A DNA stretch of 64,000 nt from positions 30,349 through 94,348 of the forward strand of contig JAFLBO010000023.1 in the NCBI GenBank assembly GCA_017303475.1, read 5' to 3'. The notes below the pieces were generated by a model. That model did no database searches, was not told the origin of the DNA, and was given only the letters and a program-made list of their open reading frames with translations. Below are positions 16,605-25,249 of the stretch, piece by piece (the first letter of the stretch is position 1; the number at the start of each line of letters is the position of its first letter). A program made the translations under genes and the position numbers. The DNA is from Chitinophagales bacterium. Its GTDB lineage: Bacteria; Bacteroidota; Bacteroidia; Chitinophagales; Saprospiraceae.

Positions 16605-17699
16605 TCAATTTCCCACTACCGGCTCCGTAACATACCCCCACAACATGGCCATTTGGCGATAGATGTCGGTATTGTCTATCACGCCGCCAAAATGCTCGGC
16701 GCCTGGTCCGTAGGCAAAAACGGGTACCAGTGAGGCCGTGTGTTGACCGGTGTTGAACTCCAGATCCAGCACTTCAAAACCTTCGCCCTGCTCCAGAACC
16801 ATACCTCCGGTTTCGTGGTCGGCAGTAACGATAACGAGTGTTTGGCCATCGGCTTCGGCAAAAGCTAGAATCTGGCCAATAGCCTGATCAAAATCCAGCA
16901 TTTCTGCTACCGCTCTCGGACCATCTTTGCCGTGGCAGGCCCAGTCGATCTGCGAACCCTCAAGCATCAGGAAAAAACCTTTGTCTGAACGTTTAGAAAG
17001 GTGTTCGGTAGCCATTTTAGCGGCCAGGGGTAAATAATCCCGCCCGGCTTTTACAGAATCCGGTTCGCCCAGCGCTGAAAACCAGGCAAATGGATATTTA
17101 GGGTCCGGTTGGAGCTTTTGCAGTGGTTTTTCCTGAAAATTATACACCTGGCAGCCCTTTTGTTGTAATTCCTGGTACAAATTGCGCTGGTCCTTGCTGC
17201 GTTTGTTGAAATATTTCAACCCTCCGCCCACCAGAAAATCCAGCTCTGTCTGGGTAAAAAACAGGGCGATATCTTCCATGTCTGCGCGACTCTCCACATG
17301 GGCAATAAAAGAAGCCGGGGTAGCATGCGTAATACTGGAGGTAGCTACCAGCCCGGTTGCCAGCCCGTTTTGTTTGGCCTGCTCCAGGATAGTCAGACAG
17401 GGTTTTCTGGAGCGGGTCATGCCTATAGCGCCGTTATAAGTTTTACAACCGCAGGAAAAAGCAGTTGCCCCTGCCGCCGAATCCGTTATGAGGTGACTGG
17501 CCGATTGGGTTTTCATCAAACCGGTGATCGGGAAACGGTCCAGGTTGAGTTTTTTGCCATTGGCATACATGCCTGCGGTAACCTGGGTGAGTCCCATCCC
17601 GTCGCCAATGAGCAAAATAATGTTTTTGGGCCTGGGCGCCGGTGCAGCGGACAGACTAGCCAGCCATAGGGCGCAAAGCGCCAGAAAGTATCTGATCAT
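16605..17699 (-). CDS. Alkaline phosphatase
   Basis: Exported phosphomonoesterase of the PhoA superfamily, 364 residues. A signal peptide (1-18, ending SLSAA) is followed by IILLIGDGMG with metal-binding Asp33, and the nucleophile Ser74 in TDSAAGATAFSCG. Further metal ligands are seen in EGSQIDWACHG, VTADHETGG and the late histidine in TGQHTASLVPVFAYGPG. It converges on the rhomboid gene with only 2 nt between the stop codons, so no terminator can fit between them. It probably scavenges phosphate in the periplasm. Confidence 0.95.
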   Translation of the reverse strand: MIRYFLALCALWLASLSAAPAPRPKNIILLIGDGMGLTQVTAGMYANGKKLNLDRFPITGLMKTQSASHLITDSAAGATAFSCGCKTYNGAIGMTRSRKPCLTILEQAKQNGLATGLVATSSITHATPASFIAHVESRADMEDIALFFTQTELDFLVGGGLKYFNKRSKDQRNLYQELQQKGCQVYNFQEKPLQKLQPDPKYPFAWFSALGEPDSVKAGRDYLPLAAKMATEHLSKRSDKGFFLMLEGSQIDWACHGKDGPRAVAEMLDFDQAIGQILAFAEADGQTLVIVTADHETGGMVLEQGEGFEVLDLEFNTGQHTASLVPVFAYGPGAEHFGGVIDNTDIYRQMAMLWGYVTEPVVGN

Positions 17700-17738
17700 G
17701 GTTTAATAATCGGAGAAAAGTGCAAAACGCCACAAAAT

Positions 17739-18833
17739 CTAACACACCCGGTATCTTTTACCCGGCAAAGTTCGGATAATCCCTTTGAATTCAAGATCAA
17801 GAATACGTGAAGCCAATAATCCGGGTTCCAAACCAGCTTCTACTGTGAGCCTGTCGATGGGAATATCAGGCTGACCGCGAATTATGTTCACCAGCTTTTC
17901 TTCGGTGTCGTTCAGGTCGTGAAACAATTTCCCCTGTTTGTTTTGACCAGCTTCCTCCCAGCCCATGCGGTAGGCGATATCGGCAGCAGATTCGGCCAGT
18001 TTGGCGCGTTCTGCCTTGATAAGGTAATTGCATCCAATGCTTTTGGCATCCCCGGGCCGGCCGGGAATAGCAAAAACCTCACGACCCTGACGTTCAGCAA
18101 ATTGCACGGTAATCATGGAGCCACCGCTGGCGGCTGTTTCCACCACCAATACCAGATCCGACATGCCGGAAATGATCCGGTTGCGCATGGGAAAGTGTTC
18201 TCTGTCGGGCAGGGCATCGTGAGCGTATTCACTGAGCAGACCGCCGTTTTCAATCATACGAAGGGCCACGCTTCGATGTTGGGCCGGATAAATACTGCCC
18301 AGCCCGTGACCTAACACACCGATATTGGGCATACCCAGGCTAACTGCTTTGCGGTGGGCTGTTACATCCACCCCAAATGCCAGGCCGCTCACCAGGAGCA
18401 CATTGTAAGGCAGAAATCCTTCTACCAGCGCTTCGCAGAGGGTTCTGCCATGATCGCTGGGCTGGCGGGTGCCAACTACAGCCACGATGCGTTCTTTTTC
18501 CATCAGATGTAAACTACTGCCCTTGAAATAGAGCAGTGCCGGACTGTCGGCACTTTGTCGCAACCGGGCCGGATATTGCGGATCTGTGTAAAAAAGCGCC
18601 TGAATATCGTATTGTTCCAGGTAGCGCAATTCCTGTTCGGCTTGTTTCAGGGCTTCAGCGGATTGAAGGATGGACTGTACCACCACAGGGCCTATGCCGG
18701 GAATCCGTAACAGTTCTTTTTGCCTGGATTGGAAAACAGCCTCTGCGCTGCCGCAGTAGCTCACCAGGGTTTTGGCGGTCATAGCGCCGACTTGCGGCAC
18801 AAGGGTAAGTGCGATTTGATGGAGTAGCGACAT
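17739..18833 (-). CDS. dprA: DNA-processing protein DprA
   Basis: Loads RecA on incoming single-stranded DNA in natural transformation. The 364 residues carry an N-terminal helix-hairpin-helix-like part (LLRIPGIGPVVVQSI), the Rossmann core (AVVGTRQPSDHG, VSGLAFGVDVTAH, GLLSEY, HFPMRNRIISGMSD, VVETAASGGSMIT) and a C-terminal winged helix (PIDRLTVEAGLEPGLLASRILDLE). Read divergently from the PhoD-like gene, with a 230-bp gap. Presence fits a competent or formerly competent lineage. Confidence 0.96.
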   Translation of the reverse strand: MSLLHQIALTLVPQVGAMTAKTLVSYCGSAEAVFQSRQKELLRIPGIGPVVVQSILQSAEALKQAEQELRYLEQYDIQALFYTDPQYPARLRQSADSPALLYFKGSSLHLMEKERIVAVVGTRQPSDHGRTLCEALVEGFLPYNVLLVSGLAFGVDVTAHRKAVSLGMPNIGVLGHGLGSIYPAQHRSVALRMIENGGLLSEYAHDALPDREHFPMRNRIISGMSDLVLVVETAASGGSMITVQFAERQGREVFAIPGRPGDAKSIGCNYLIKAERAKLAESAADIAYRMGWEEAGQNKQGKLFHDLNDTEEKLVNIIRGQPDIPIDRLTVEAGLEPGLLASRILDLEFKGIIRTLPGKRYRVC

Positions 18834-19063
18834 TTGGTTTAAAACAAGGGGTGTATGGGAAACTTTCTACTAAGTTAGGGGTGTGTATGGAAACTGCCAA
18901 ATAATTTGGATGCCATGAGGTGAAAAATGTGTTTTAGTTGGAGACTTGTTGATGAAAAAAAGCTCTTAACAAATTGAAAAGATTTTGAATTGTACGATTT
19001 TTCAGTCCTTTACGTTTTGACATGCACCACGTCCTGTGGATGGAGCACCTGCAAATTTAATTC
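18834..19063. other. Divergent intergenic region, dprA / PhoD-like
   Basis: This 230-bp region should hold both promoters. Two near-identical direct repeats, AGGGGTGTATGGGAAACT (18848 on) and AGGGGTGTGTATGGAAACT (18878 on), are seen near the dprA side. A box-like TACGTTTTG lies at 19011-19019, some 45 nt before the PhoD-like start. No gene is seen. Confidence 0.45.
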
Positions 19064-20155
19064 ATGAAAAAAACGTCCCTCTCTGCCGCATTCCTGGCAA
19101 TCGCATTGCTGGCGGCCTTCCCTACTTTCGGTCAAGTAGATGATGTAACCCCCAAGGCTGGCGTAACGGAATCGCTGGATCTCGAAGCTTTTTCTCCCAA
19201 ACCTATCGATACCACAACAGCGCCAACCATTATTACCTTCGGCTCCTGCAATAAACTGAATATGCCACAAACCATGTGGCAATACGTGAATGCCAATAAC
19301 CCACAACTCTGGATCTGGCTCGGCGATATTATCTATGCCGACACCTCTGATATGCGCGCTCTGGCGGCACACTATAAAAAACTGAAAACCTTGCCGGAAT
19401 ACAAAAAACTCCGCTCCAAGACTCAGGTAGTGGGTGTTTACGACGACCATGACTATGGTATCAACGACGGGTGCAAGGATTATCCCATGAAAAAAGGCGC
19501 CAAGAAATGTCTGATGGACTTTCTGGATGTGCCCATGAACAGCGTGTTGCGCCGCAGGGAAGGCGCATACAGCAGTTATACCTTTGGTAAAGGGCCTCAA
19601 CGGATCAAGGTAATCGTGATGGATACCCGGTATTTCCGTGATCCTTTGGTGAAAGATCCAACCAAACAACGGCGTTACATCCCGAATATGGATGGCGATA
19701 TGTTGGGCGAAGCCCAATGGAAATGGCTGGAACAGGAACTGCGTAACAGTACCGCCAACCTCAATATCCTCTGCTCCAGTGTACAGGTGGTAGCTGATGA
19801 TCATGGCCATGAAAAATGGGGAAATTTCCCCAACCAGCGCAAAAAACTGCTCTCGCTGATCTCCAACGTAAAGCCTAAAAACCTGCTTATTCTTTCCGGA
19901 GACCGTCACCAGGCCGAAATTTCCAAAATGCAACTCGATGGCCTGCCATACCCATTGTACGATTTTACATCCAGCGGCATGACTCACCTGCGCAGCGGAA
20001 CCGAAGAAGTGAACCGCTACCGTGTAGGCGACCTAATTCTGAAGAAAAACTTCGGCATGCTTAAAATCACCTGGAATGGCGACAAACCCATTGTATCCAT
20101 GCAGGTGCGCGGCAACCTCAATGAAATGTATCAGGAGGTGGTGGTGAAGTATTAG
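19064..20155 (+). CDS. PhoD-like metallophosphatase
   Basis: Exported phosphodiesterase/phosphatase of the alkaline phosphatase D superfamily, 363 residues, with a signal peptide ending FPTFGQ (about residue 24). Metallophosphatase motifs run in order: FGSCNK, WLGDIIYAD, GVYDDHDYGIND, MDTRYFRD, and SGDRHQAEIS near the C-terminus. The substrate is not determined; it may share phosphate scavenging with the alkaline phosphatase at 16605. A stop codon (TAG) runs directly into the GTGAGTGTTTGAG repeat. Confidence 0.92.
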   Translation: MKKTSLSAAFLAIALLAAFPTFGQVDDVTPKAGVTESLDLEAFSPKPIDTTTAPTIITFGSCNKLNMPQTMWQYVNANNPQLWIWLGDIIYADTSDMRALAAHYKKLKTLPEYKKLRSKTQVVGVYDDHDYGINDGCKDYPMKKGAKKCLMDFLDVPMNSVLRRREGAYSSYTFGKGPQRIKVIVMDTRYFRDPLVKDPTKQRRYIPNMDGDMLGEAQWKWLEQELRNSTANLNILCSSVQVVADDHGHEKWGNFPNQRKKLLSLISNVKPKNLLILSGDRHQAEISKMQLDGLPYPLYDFTSSGMTHLRSGTEEVNRYRVGDLILKKNFGMLKITWNGDKPIVSMQVRGNLNEMYQEVVVKY

Positions 20156-20320
20156 TTTGTGAGTGTTTGAGTGTTTGAGTGTTTGAGTGTTTGAGTTGCG
20201 TTCGGTTGGGCTGTGGCGCTGATATTGAGGCAATGGGGTGTCCTACTTTTTGCGCTCTTAGCGTACTTTGCGGTGACCTCTCTTCTACACTCAAAAACTC
20301 AAACACTTAAAAACTCAAGC
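20156..20320. repeat. Intergenic inverted word repeat, GAGTGTTT family
   Basis: Left arm: four to five GAGTGTTT words, then the module CGTTCGGTTGGGCT at 20199-20212 shared with 6659-6672. Right arm: CACTCAAAAACTCAAACACTTAAAAACTCAA (20288-20318). The loop also holds CTTTGCGGTG-like words. The scpB -7 box begins 3 nt after the right arm. Confidence 0.85.
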
Positions 20321-20322
20321 AC

Positions 20323-20330
20323 TACCTTTG
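20323..20330 (+). promoter_or_regulatory. -7 box for scpB, near-leaderless
   Basis: TACCTTTG ends only 4 nt before the ATG at 20335. Under the Bacteroidota spacing rule, transcription would begin at or next to the start codon. Confidence 0.55.
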
Positions 20331-20334
20331 CCGA

Positions 20335-20913
20335 ATGGAATTTCTGAAACAGCACGTTGAAGCGCTCATCTTTGCCGCTCCGCAGCCGGTGGCCGTTGTT
20401 GATTTGAAGGCGGTCATGGAAGAAGCCTTTCAGGCCGAAATCAAGGAAGAGGATATCCTGAAATCCATTCAGGAAACCAAAATACAATTCCAGCAGGAAC
20501 AATTCCCTTTTGAGTTGGTGGAAATAGCCGGTGGGTATCAATTTCTCACCAAAGGCGCTTACCATACTACTGTTGCCATTCACCTGCGCCAGGCTACCAA
20601 AAAACGTCTTTCTCAGGCCGCCCTCGAAACCCTGGCCATTATTGCCTACAAACAACCTGTAAGCAGACCGGAAGTGGAGGAAATCCGCGGGGTGAATTGT
20701 GACTATGCTCTGCAAAAACTTTTAGAGAAAGAACTTGTTTTCATTGCCGGCAGAAGCGAAGGCCCAGGCCGGCCGCTGCTGTATGGTACCACTGAAAAAT
20801 TCATGGATTATTTGGGTATCAACAGCCTCACTGATCTGCCCAAACCCAAGGATTTTAAGGAAATTGAAAATGTAGTGGGTGATACCCCAGCCCTCGAAGA
20901 ACCCAGTGCTTAA
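20335..20913 (+). CDS. scpB: Segregation and condensation protein B
   Basis: Non-SMC subunit of the Smc-ScpAB condensin complex, 192 residues. Two winged-helix domains are visible: the first opens with QHVEALIFAAPQPV, the second carries LSQAALETLAIIAYKQPVSRPEVEEIRGVNCDYAL and GRPLLYGTTEKFMDYLGINSL. It organises the chromosome in the cytoplasm with ScpA and Smc, neither of which is in the window. The gene is bracketed by repeat arrays on both sides; its TAA stop leads into GGCACAAAG words. Confidence 0.96.
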   Translation: MEFLKQHVEALIFAAPQPVAVVDLKAVMEEAFQAEIKEEDILKSIQETKIQFQQEQFPFELVEIAGGYQFLTKGAYHTTVAIHLRQATKKRLSQAALETLAIIAYKQPVSRPEVEEIRGVNCDYALQKLLEKELVFIAGRSEGPGRPLLYGTTEKFMDYLGINSLTDLPKPKDFKEIENVVGDTPALEEPSA

Positions 20914-21070
20914 GGCACAAAGAGCAAAAAGGCACAAAGGTTAGGTACACGAAGGCGCTAAGGCACAAAGACGCGAGACACAAAGGCGCTAAGGCGCGAA
21001 ACCCACTCAAAAACTCAAAAACTCGAAAACTCAAACACTCGAAAACTCAAACACTCAAACACTCAGGCAC
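20914..21070. repeat. Repeat mosaic: GGCACAAAG and CTCAAAAA/CACTCAAA words
   Basis: Between scpB and the DUF2480 gene. First GGCACAAAG, GGCGCTAAGG and related words in one orientation (20912-20998), then ACTCAAAAACTC and ACACTCAAACACTC words (21003-21068). The second part is the reverse complement of the GAGTGTTT words upstream of scpB, so scpB is flanked by inverted copies of one vocabulary. No gene seen. Confidence 0.8.
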
Positions 21071-21076
21071 TTAAAT

Positions 21077-21595
21077 ATGGAAGCCATACTTGATCAACCG
21101 TTGGTAAACCGCGTGGCCAATAGCAGCCTGGTAACCATTGACCTGGAAGAACTCTATCCGGCAGGTGAAATTGTTCCCTTCGACTTGAAGTCGTACCTGT
21201 TTATGGAGTTAATTTTGAAAGAAAAGGACTTCCGCGAAGCGCTTAAAGCGCTTGATTGGGAACAATACCGTGGCAAAAACCTGGCAGTTTTCTGCTCAGC
21301 CGATGCCATTATTCCGATGTGGGCCTATATGTTGGTGGCCACTCATGCTGCTCCGTTTGTGGAGGATATAGCCCTTTGCGAGCCGGCAGAATTTGTGGAA
21401 AAAGCCTACCTGAAGAAAATCGCCGCCATGGATTTAACGGCATACGAGGGCAAACGCCTGGTGGTAAAAGGCTGTTCCGACAAACCGGTACCGCCCTCTG
21501 CTTACCTCGAAATTACCCGCAGATTGCAACCAACTGCACTCAGCATCATGTTTGGGGAACCTTGTTCCACTGTGCCGGTGTTTAAACAGAAATAA
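21077..21595 (+). CDS. DUF2480 family protein
   Basis: A 172-residue cytoplasmic protein of DUF2480, a family largely restricted to Bacteroidota with no known activity. Hallmark segments: LVNRVANSSLVTIDLEELYPAGE near the start, DLKSYLFMELILKEKDFREAL, a DWEQYRGKNLAVFCSADAIIPMWAYML core, and KGCSDKPVPPSAYLE near the C-terminus. The conserved Cys, Asp and Pro might mark an active or metal site, but that is speculation. The LptF/G gene starts 8 nt downstream but has its own -7 box. Confidence 0.88.
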   Translation: MEAILDQPLVNRVANSSLVTIDLEELYPAGEIVPFDLKSYLFMELILKEKDFREALKALDWEQYRGKNLAVFCSADAIIPMWAYMLVATHAAPFVEDIALCEPAEFVEKAYLKKIAAMDLTAYEGKRLVVKGCSDKPVPPSAYLEITRRLQPTALSIMFGEPCSTVPVFKQK

Positions 21596-21600
21596 CTTTG
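21593..21600 (+). promoter_or_regulatory. -7 box for the LptF/G gene, near-leaderless
   Basis: TAACTTTG overlaps the TAA stop of the DUF2480 gene and ends 3 nt before ATG 21604. It favours the ATG over the TTG at 21598 and suggests a leaderless transcript. No clear -33 element. Confidence 0.5.
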
Positions 21601-21603
21601 CAC

Positions 21604-22692
21604 ATGCTGAAGCTCAAGGTCCTGGATAAATACCTGATCCAAAACTATCTCAACACGGTATTTTTCTCATTGCTGATTTTCAGCATGATTTCCTGTGCCA
21701 TTGATTTCAGCGACAAGGTGCAAAGCATCATTGAAAAGCCTTGTACCTGGAAAGATGTGCTGGCGTATTACATGGGTTTTGTAACCCACATGGCCAGCCT
21801 GCTATTGCCGCTGTACACCCTCATCGGCGTGGTGTTTTTTACTTCCCGACTGGCCTCCAATGCAGAAATTTTGTCGGTGTTCAATGCCGGTATCGGATTC
21901 AACCGCCTGATGCGCCCATACCTGCTTGCTGCTTCTGCAGTTATGCTGCTGCATTTGGGCATCAACCATTTCGGGGCGCCTATGCTGAACAAGTGGCGGT
22001 TATGGTTTGAACATACCTTTGTTTGGACCGACCAGGATAAAGGCAAAACCACCAATGTGCACCTTCTGATCAACCCCAACACCAAACTGTTTGTGCGGGG
22101 TTACAACAAGAATTCCAAAACGCTCTCCGGACTTCGTCTGGAGCATATTGAAGGCACCAGGGTGGTGAGTATTTTGGAAGCAGAATCTGCCCGTTGGAAA
22201 GCCGAACCTGATCGCTGGGAGATTCCCAAGTGGTCGGTGCGCACCTTCGACGGGCTGCGGGAAAAGTTTATACAAAACACCACGCCGCTGGACACAGCCA
22301 TTAATATTTCGCCCTCAGATTTTGTGTATTATGCCAATCAACGGGAAGAAATGACAACCCCTCAGTTGATGGGGGCCATTGATCGCGACCGGGGCCGGGG
22401 TTTGCCTTATACCCGCAGTTACGAGGTAGAAATGCACCGCCGCACCGCCGATGCGTTTACCATCCTTATTCTCACCATCATTGGCCTGGCGGTAGCCGGC
22501 CGAAAAGTGCGGGGCGGTATGGGTTTGCACCTGGCCGTTGGTATCGGGATTGGCGCGGCATACATTGTATTTTCCAAATTCACCGTGTCGTTTGCTACCG
22601 GAGGTTCCATGCCGGTTTGGCTCGGTATGTGGCTGCCAAACATTGCCTTCGCCATAATGGCCTGGTGGCTCGTTAGCAGAGCACAGAAATAA
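21604..22692 (+). CDS. LptF/LptG family lipopolysaccharide export permease
   Basis: Inner-membrane permease subunit that extracts lipopolysaccharide for the Lpt bridge. From the ATG at 21604 it is 362 residues. It opens with LKVLDKYLIQNYL, has about three helices before and three after a periplasmic jellyroll-like domain (about 100-260), and ends LPNIAFAIMAWWLVSRAQK. The helix GGMGLHLAVGIGIGAAYIVFSKF is typical. The family has two paralogues (LptF, LptG); I cannot tell which this is. Confidence 0.92.
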   Translation: MLKLKVLDKYLIQNYLNTVFFSLLIFSMISCAIDFSDKVQSIIEKPCTWKDVLAYYMGFVTHMASLLLPLYTLIGVVFFTSRLASNAEILSVFNAGIGFNRLMRPYLLAASAVMLLHLGINHFGAPMLNKWRLWFEHTFVWTDQDKGKTTNVHLLINPNTKLFVRGYNKNSKTLSGLRLEHIEGTRVVSILEAESARWKAEPDRWEIPKWSVRTFDGLREKFIQNTTPLDTAINISPSDFVYYANQREEMTTPQLMGAIDRDRGRGLPYTRSYEVEMHRRTADAFTILILTIIGLAVAGRKVRGGMGLHLAVGIGIGAAYIVFSKFTVSFATGGSMPVWLGMWLPNIAFAIMAWWLVSRAQK

Positions 22693-22714
22693 CTCGAATT
22701 GTCCTGCATCCGCG

Positions 22715-22722
22715 TATTTTTG
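22715..22722 (+). promoter_or_regulatory. Possible -7 box for metG
   Basis: TATTTTTG lies 47 nt before the metG ATG at 22770, in the gap after the LptF/G gene. Confidence 0.4.
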
Positions 22723-22769
22723 CGCCGAAATTGGAGGAGCAACACGCTCTCCGTCCATCGTTTAATATC

Positions 22770-24935
22770 ATGTCCAAGAAAAGATACCTCGTTACCGCTG
22801 CGCTTCCTTATGCCAACGGACCACTGCACATTGGCCACCTGGCCGGCGCCTACCTCCCTGCTGATATTTTTGTGCGGTACCTGCGTCTGATGGGTAAAGA
22901 TGTGGTGTTTGTATGCGGCTCCGATGAACACGGCGCCGCTATTACCGTGAAAGCGCGGAAAGAAGGCACTTCGCCAAGAGCAGTAGTGGATAAATACAAC
23001 GCTATTTTGCGGGATACCTTCCAAAAAATAGGTATTTCCTTCGATATTTATCACCGTACCAGCGAACCCCTGCACCACGAAACCTCACAGGATTTTTTCC
23101 GTAAACTCTTTGAAAACAAGGAGTTTATAGAAGAAACCACCGAGCAATATTACGATGAAACCGTTGGTCAGTTCCTGGCCGACCGTTATATTGTGGGTAC
23201 CTGCCCTGTATGCGCTAACCCTGATGCTTATGGCGATCAATGTGAAAAATGCGGCTCTTCCCTGAGTCCCACTGATCTCATTGAACCCAAATCTATGCTC
23301 AGTGGTTCTGTTCCGGTAAAGCGACCAACCAAACACTGGTTCCTGCGCCTGGATCAGCACGAAAACTGGCTCCGGGTGTGGATTAATACCGGCGTAGCTG
23401 ATCACAAACAACTGCACAACGCTTCCGACTGGAAAAACCACGTGATCGGTCAATGCAATTCCTGGCTGGATCAGGGATTGCAACCTCGCGCCATGACCCG
23501 CGACTTGGACTGGGGTGTAGATGTGCCGCAGGAAATTCCAGGTTCGGAGGGTAAAAAGCTCTATGTTTGGTTGGATGCGCCTATCGGGTACATCTCTGCT
23601 ACCAAACAATGGGCCGCTGATCATGGGAAAGACTGGGAACCGTATTGGAAATCAGAAGATACAGCGCTCATTCACTTCATTGGCAAGGATAATATTGTAT
23701 TTCACTGCCTGATTTTCCCGGCCATTCTGAAAGCCCACGGCGGCTTTATTTTGCCGGAAAACGTACCGGCTAACCAATTCCTGAACCTGGAGGGCCGCAA
23801 GTTGTCGACCTCCAAAAACTGGGCGGTTTGGGTGCATGAATATTGTGAGGAATTTGCAGGGCAGGAAGACGTGCTGAGGTACAACATGATTAAAAAGATG
23901 CCGGAGCAGAGCGATTCGGAATTTACCTGGAAAGGGTTTCAGGAAACCAACAACAATGAGTTGGTGAACAACCTGGCCAATTTTGTAAACCGGGTATTGG
24001 TGTTGAACCAAAAATATTACGACGGTGTATTGCCCCGGATAGATGAAAACCGCTTGTTTAAGAGCGGTTGGAATCAGGAAAATGAAGGTCAGTACAACGA
24101 AGAGCTGCGCGTACTGCACAATAAACTACAGGAAATAGGCGCCGCCATTGAACGCTACGAACTTCGGGAAGCACTCCGGATTTTGATGGAAATTTCCAGT
24201 GCAGGCAATGCTTTGCTGCAATTTAACGAACCCTGGAAAACCGTTAAAGACGATCCTGAAACCGTGAAGGTGGTGATGAATCTGGCAGTGCAATACGTGG
24301 CAGCGATTTCCGTGATAGCGCGTCCGTTTATGCCATTTTCTTCAGATAAATTGCGGAAAATGCTCAATTTAGGTCCATTGCAAGACAATGGTGATCTGCT
24401 GGATATACTCAACGATCTGGTAGAAGGCAATCCTATTGTGCCTGCCAACCATGCCCTGAATCAGCCTGAGCACCTGTTCAGCCGCATTCCGGATGAGGTT
24501 ATCGAACAACAAATTGCCAAACTCACTCAAAACGACGTCGCCAAGGCGCCAACAGAACAACCCTCCGATACTGTGGAACCAGCTGAAATCCAACATACAC
24601 CGCTTGCTCCGGTCATTCAGTTCGACGATTTTGCCAAACTGGACCTGCGCACAGGTACTATCCTCACTGCCGAAAAAATGGAGAAGTCCAAAAAACTGCT
24701 CAAACTGAGTGTGGACCTGGGCTTTGAAACCCGCACCATTCTTTCCGGCATTGCTGAACATTTCAGCCCGGAAGAAGTTATTGGTCAACAGGTGGTTATT
24801 GTGGCTAATCTCGCCCCAAGGGTGATGATGGGCATCGAATCGCAGGGTATGATCCTGATGGCAGATGCTCCCAACGGCAAGCTGAGTTTCGTTAGCCCGC
24901 AGGCAGGCTGGGGGAATGGCATGGGCGTGAAATAA
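22770..24935 (+). CDS. metG: Methionyl-tRNA synthetase
   Basis: Charges tRNA-Met. The class I signature is HIGH at residues 20-23 and KLSTS at 344-348 (KMSKS motif). A zinc knuckle, CPVCANPDAYGDQCEKC, lies in the connective peptide. After the anticodon-binding helices and a flexible linker (about 595-615) comes a C-terminal tRNA-binding OB-fold of the Trbp111 type (DFAKLDLRTGTIL to GWGNGMGVK), which promotes dimerisation. The start ATG at 22770 gives MSKKRYLVTAALPYANG; the frame is open 13 codons earlier without homology. Length of 721 residues is normal for the fused form. Confidence 0.97.
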   Translation: MSKKRYLVTAALPYANGPLHIGHLAGAYLPADIFVRYLRLMGKDVVFVCGSDEHGAAITVKARKEGTSPRAVVDKYNAILRDTFQKIGISFDIYHRTSEPLHHETSQDFFRKLFENKEFIEETTEQYYDETVGQFLADRYIVGTCPVCANPDAYGDQCEKCGSSLSPTDLIEPKSMLSGSVPVKRPTKHWFLRLDQHENWLRVWINTGVADHKQLHNASDWKNHVIGQCNSWLDQGLQPRAMTRDLDWGVDVPQEIPGSEGKKLYVWLDAPIGYISATKQWAADHGKDWEPYWKSEDTALIHFIGKDNIVFHCLIFPAILKAHGGFILPENVPANQFLNLEGRKLSTSKNWAVWVHEYCEEFAGQEDVLRYNMIKKMPEQSDSEFTWKGFQETNNNELVNNLANFVNRVLVLNQKYYDGVLPRIDENRLFKSGWNQENEGQYNEELRVLHNKLQEIGAAIERYELREALRILMEISSAGNALLQFNEPWKTVKDDPETVKVVMNLAVQYVAAISVIARPFMPFSSDKLRKMLNLGPLQDNGDLLDILNDLVEGNPIVPANHALNQPEHLFSRIPDEVIEQQIAKLTQNDVAKAPTEQPSDTVEPAEIQHTPLAPVIQFDDFAKLDLRTGTILTAEKMEKSKKLLKLSVDLGFETRTILSGIAEHFSPEEVIGQQVVIVANLAPRVMMGIESQGMILMADAPNGKLSFVSPQAGWGNGMGVK

Positions 24936-24991
24936 TCAGTTTTTGCGGCTGTTTAACCAAATATTCACCTCATAGTGGAATAAACTTCCAT

Positions 24992-24999
24992 TATATTTG
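24992..24999 (+). promoter_or_regulatory. -7 box for the small-protein/HNH pair
   Basis: TATATTTG, 20 nt before the ATG at 25020. The surrounding 24950-25019 is AT-rich compared with the flanking genes. Confidence 0.45.
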
Positions 25000-25019
25000 T
25001 TGTTCAAAATCAGCGCTCA

Positions 25020-25247
25020 ATGTCCATTTACACTGCATATGACGAAATTGCCAGCTTGCTTGCTCAACTGGCTCCGGCTAAGGTTCTTGCCTTTCAAGCA
25101 TCAAAGGAAATGCAGGATCGATTAGAATTACTAATCGAAAAATCGAAAGAGGGAGCATTGACAGTCAGAGAAAAGGATGAACTGGACCACTATATTGTGC
25201 TTGAGCGTTTGGTAAGACTTGCCAAAATCAGAGCAACACAAGCCTAA
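25020..25247 (+). CDS. Small helical protein paired with HNH nuclease
   Basis: A 75-residue, acidic and probably all-helical cytoplasmic protein. I do not know a family name, but small proteins with the pattern KVLAFQxSKxMQxRxxxLIEKxKEGxLTxxExxELDxYxxLExLxRLAKxRA recur before HNH nucleases in my memory of Bacteroidota and cyanobacterial genomes. The next gene starts 2 nt after its stop, so the two are translated together. It could restrain or direct the nuclease (antitoxin- or adaptor-like); this is inference. Confidence 0.75.
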   Translation: MSIYTAYDEIASLLAQLAPAKVLAFQASKEMQDRLELLIEKSKEGALTVREKDELDHYIVLERLVRLAKIRATQA

Positions 25248-25249
25248 CT

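Noticed and set aside
19010..19987. Minus-strand 325-residue frame
   Set aside because: It lies opposite the PhoD-like gene, whose metallophosphatase motifs and signal peptide are clear; it is a shadow.
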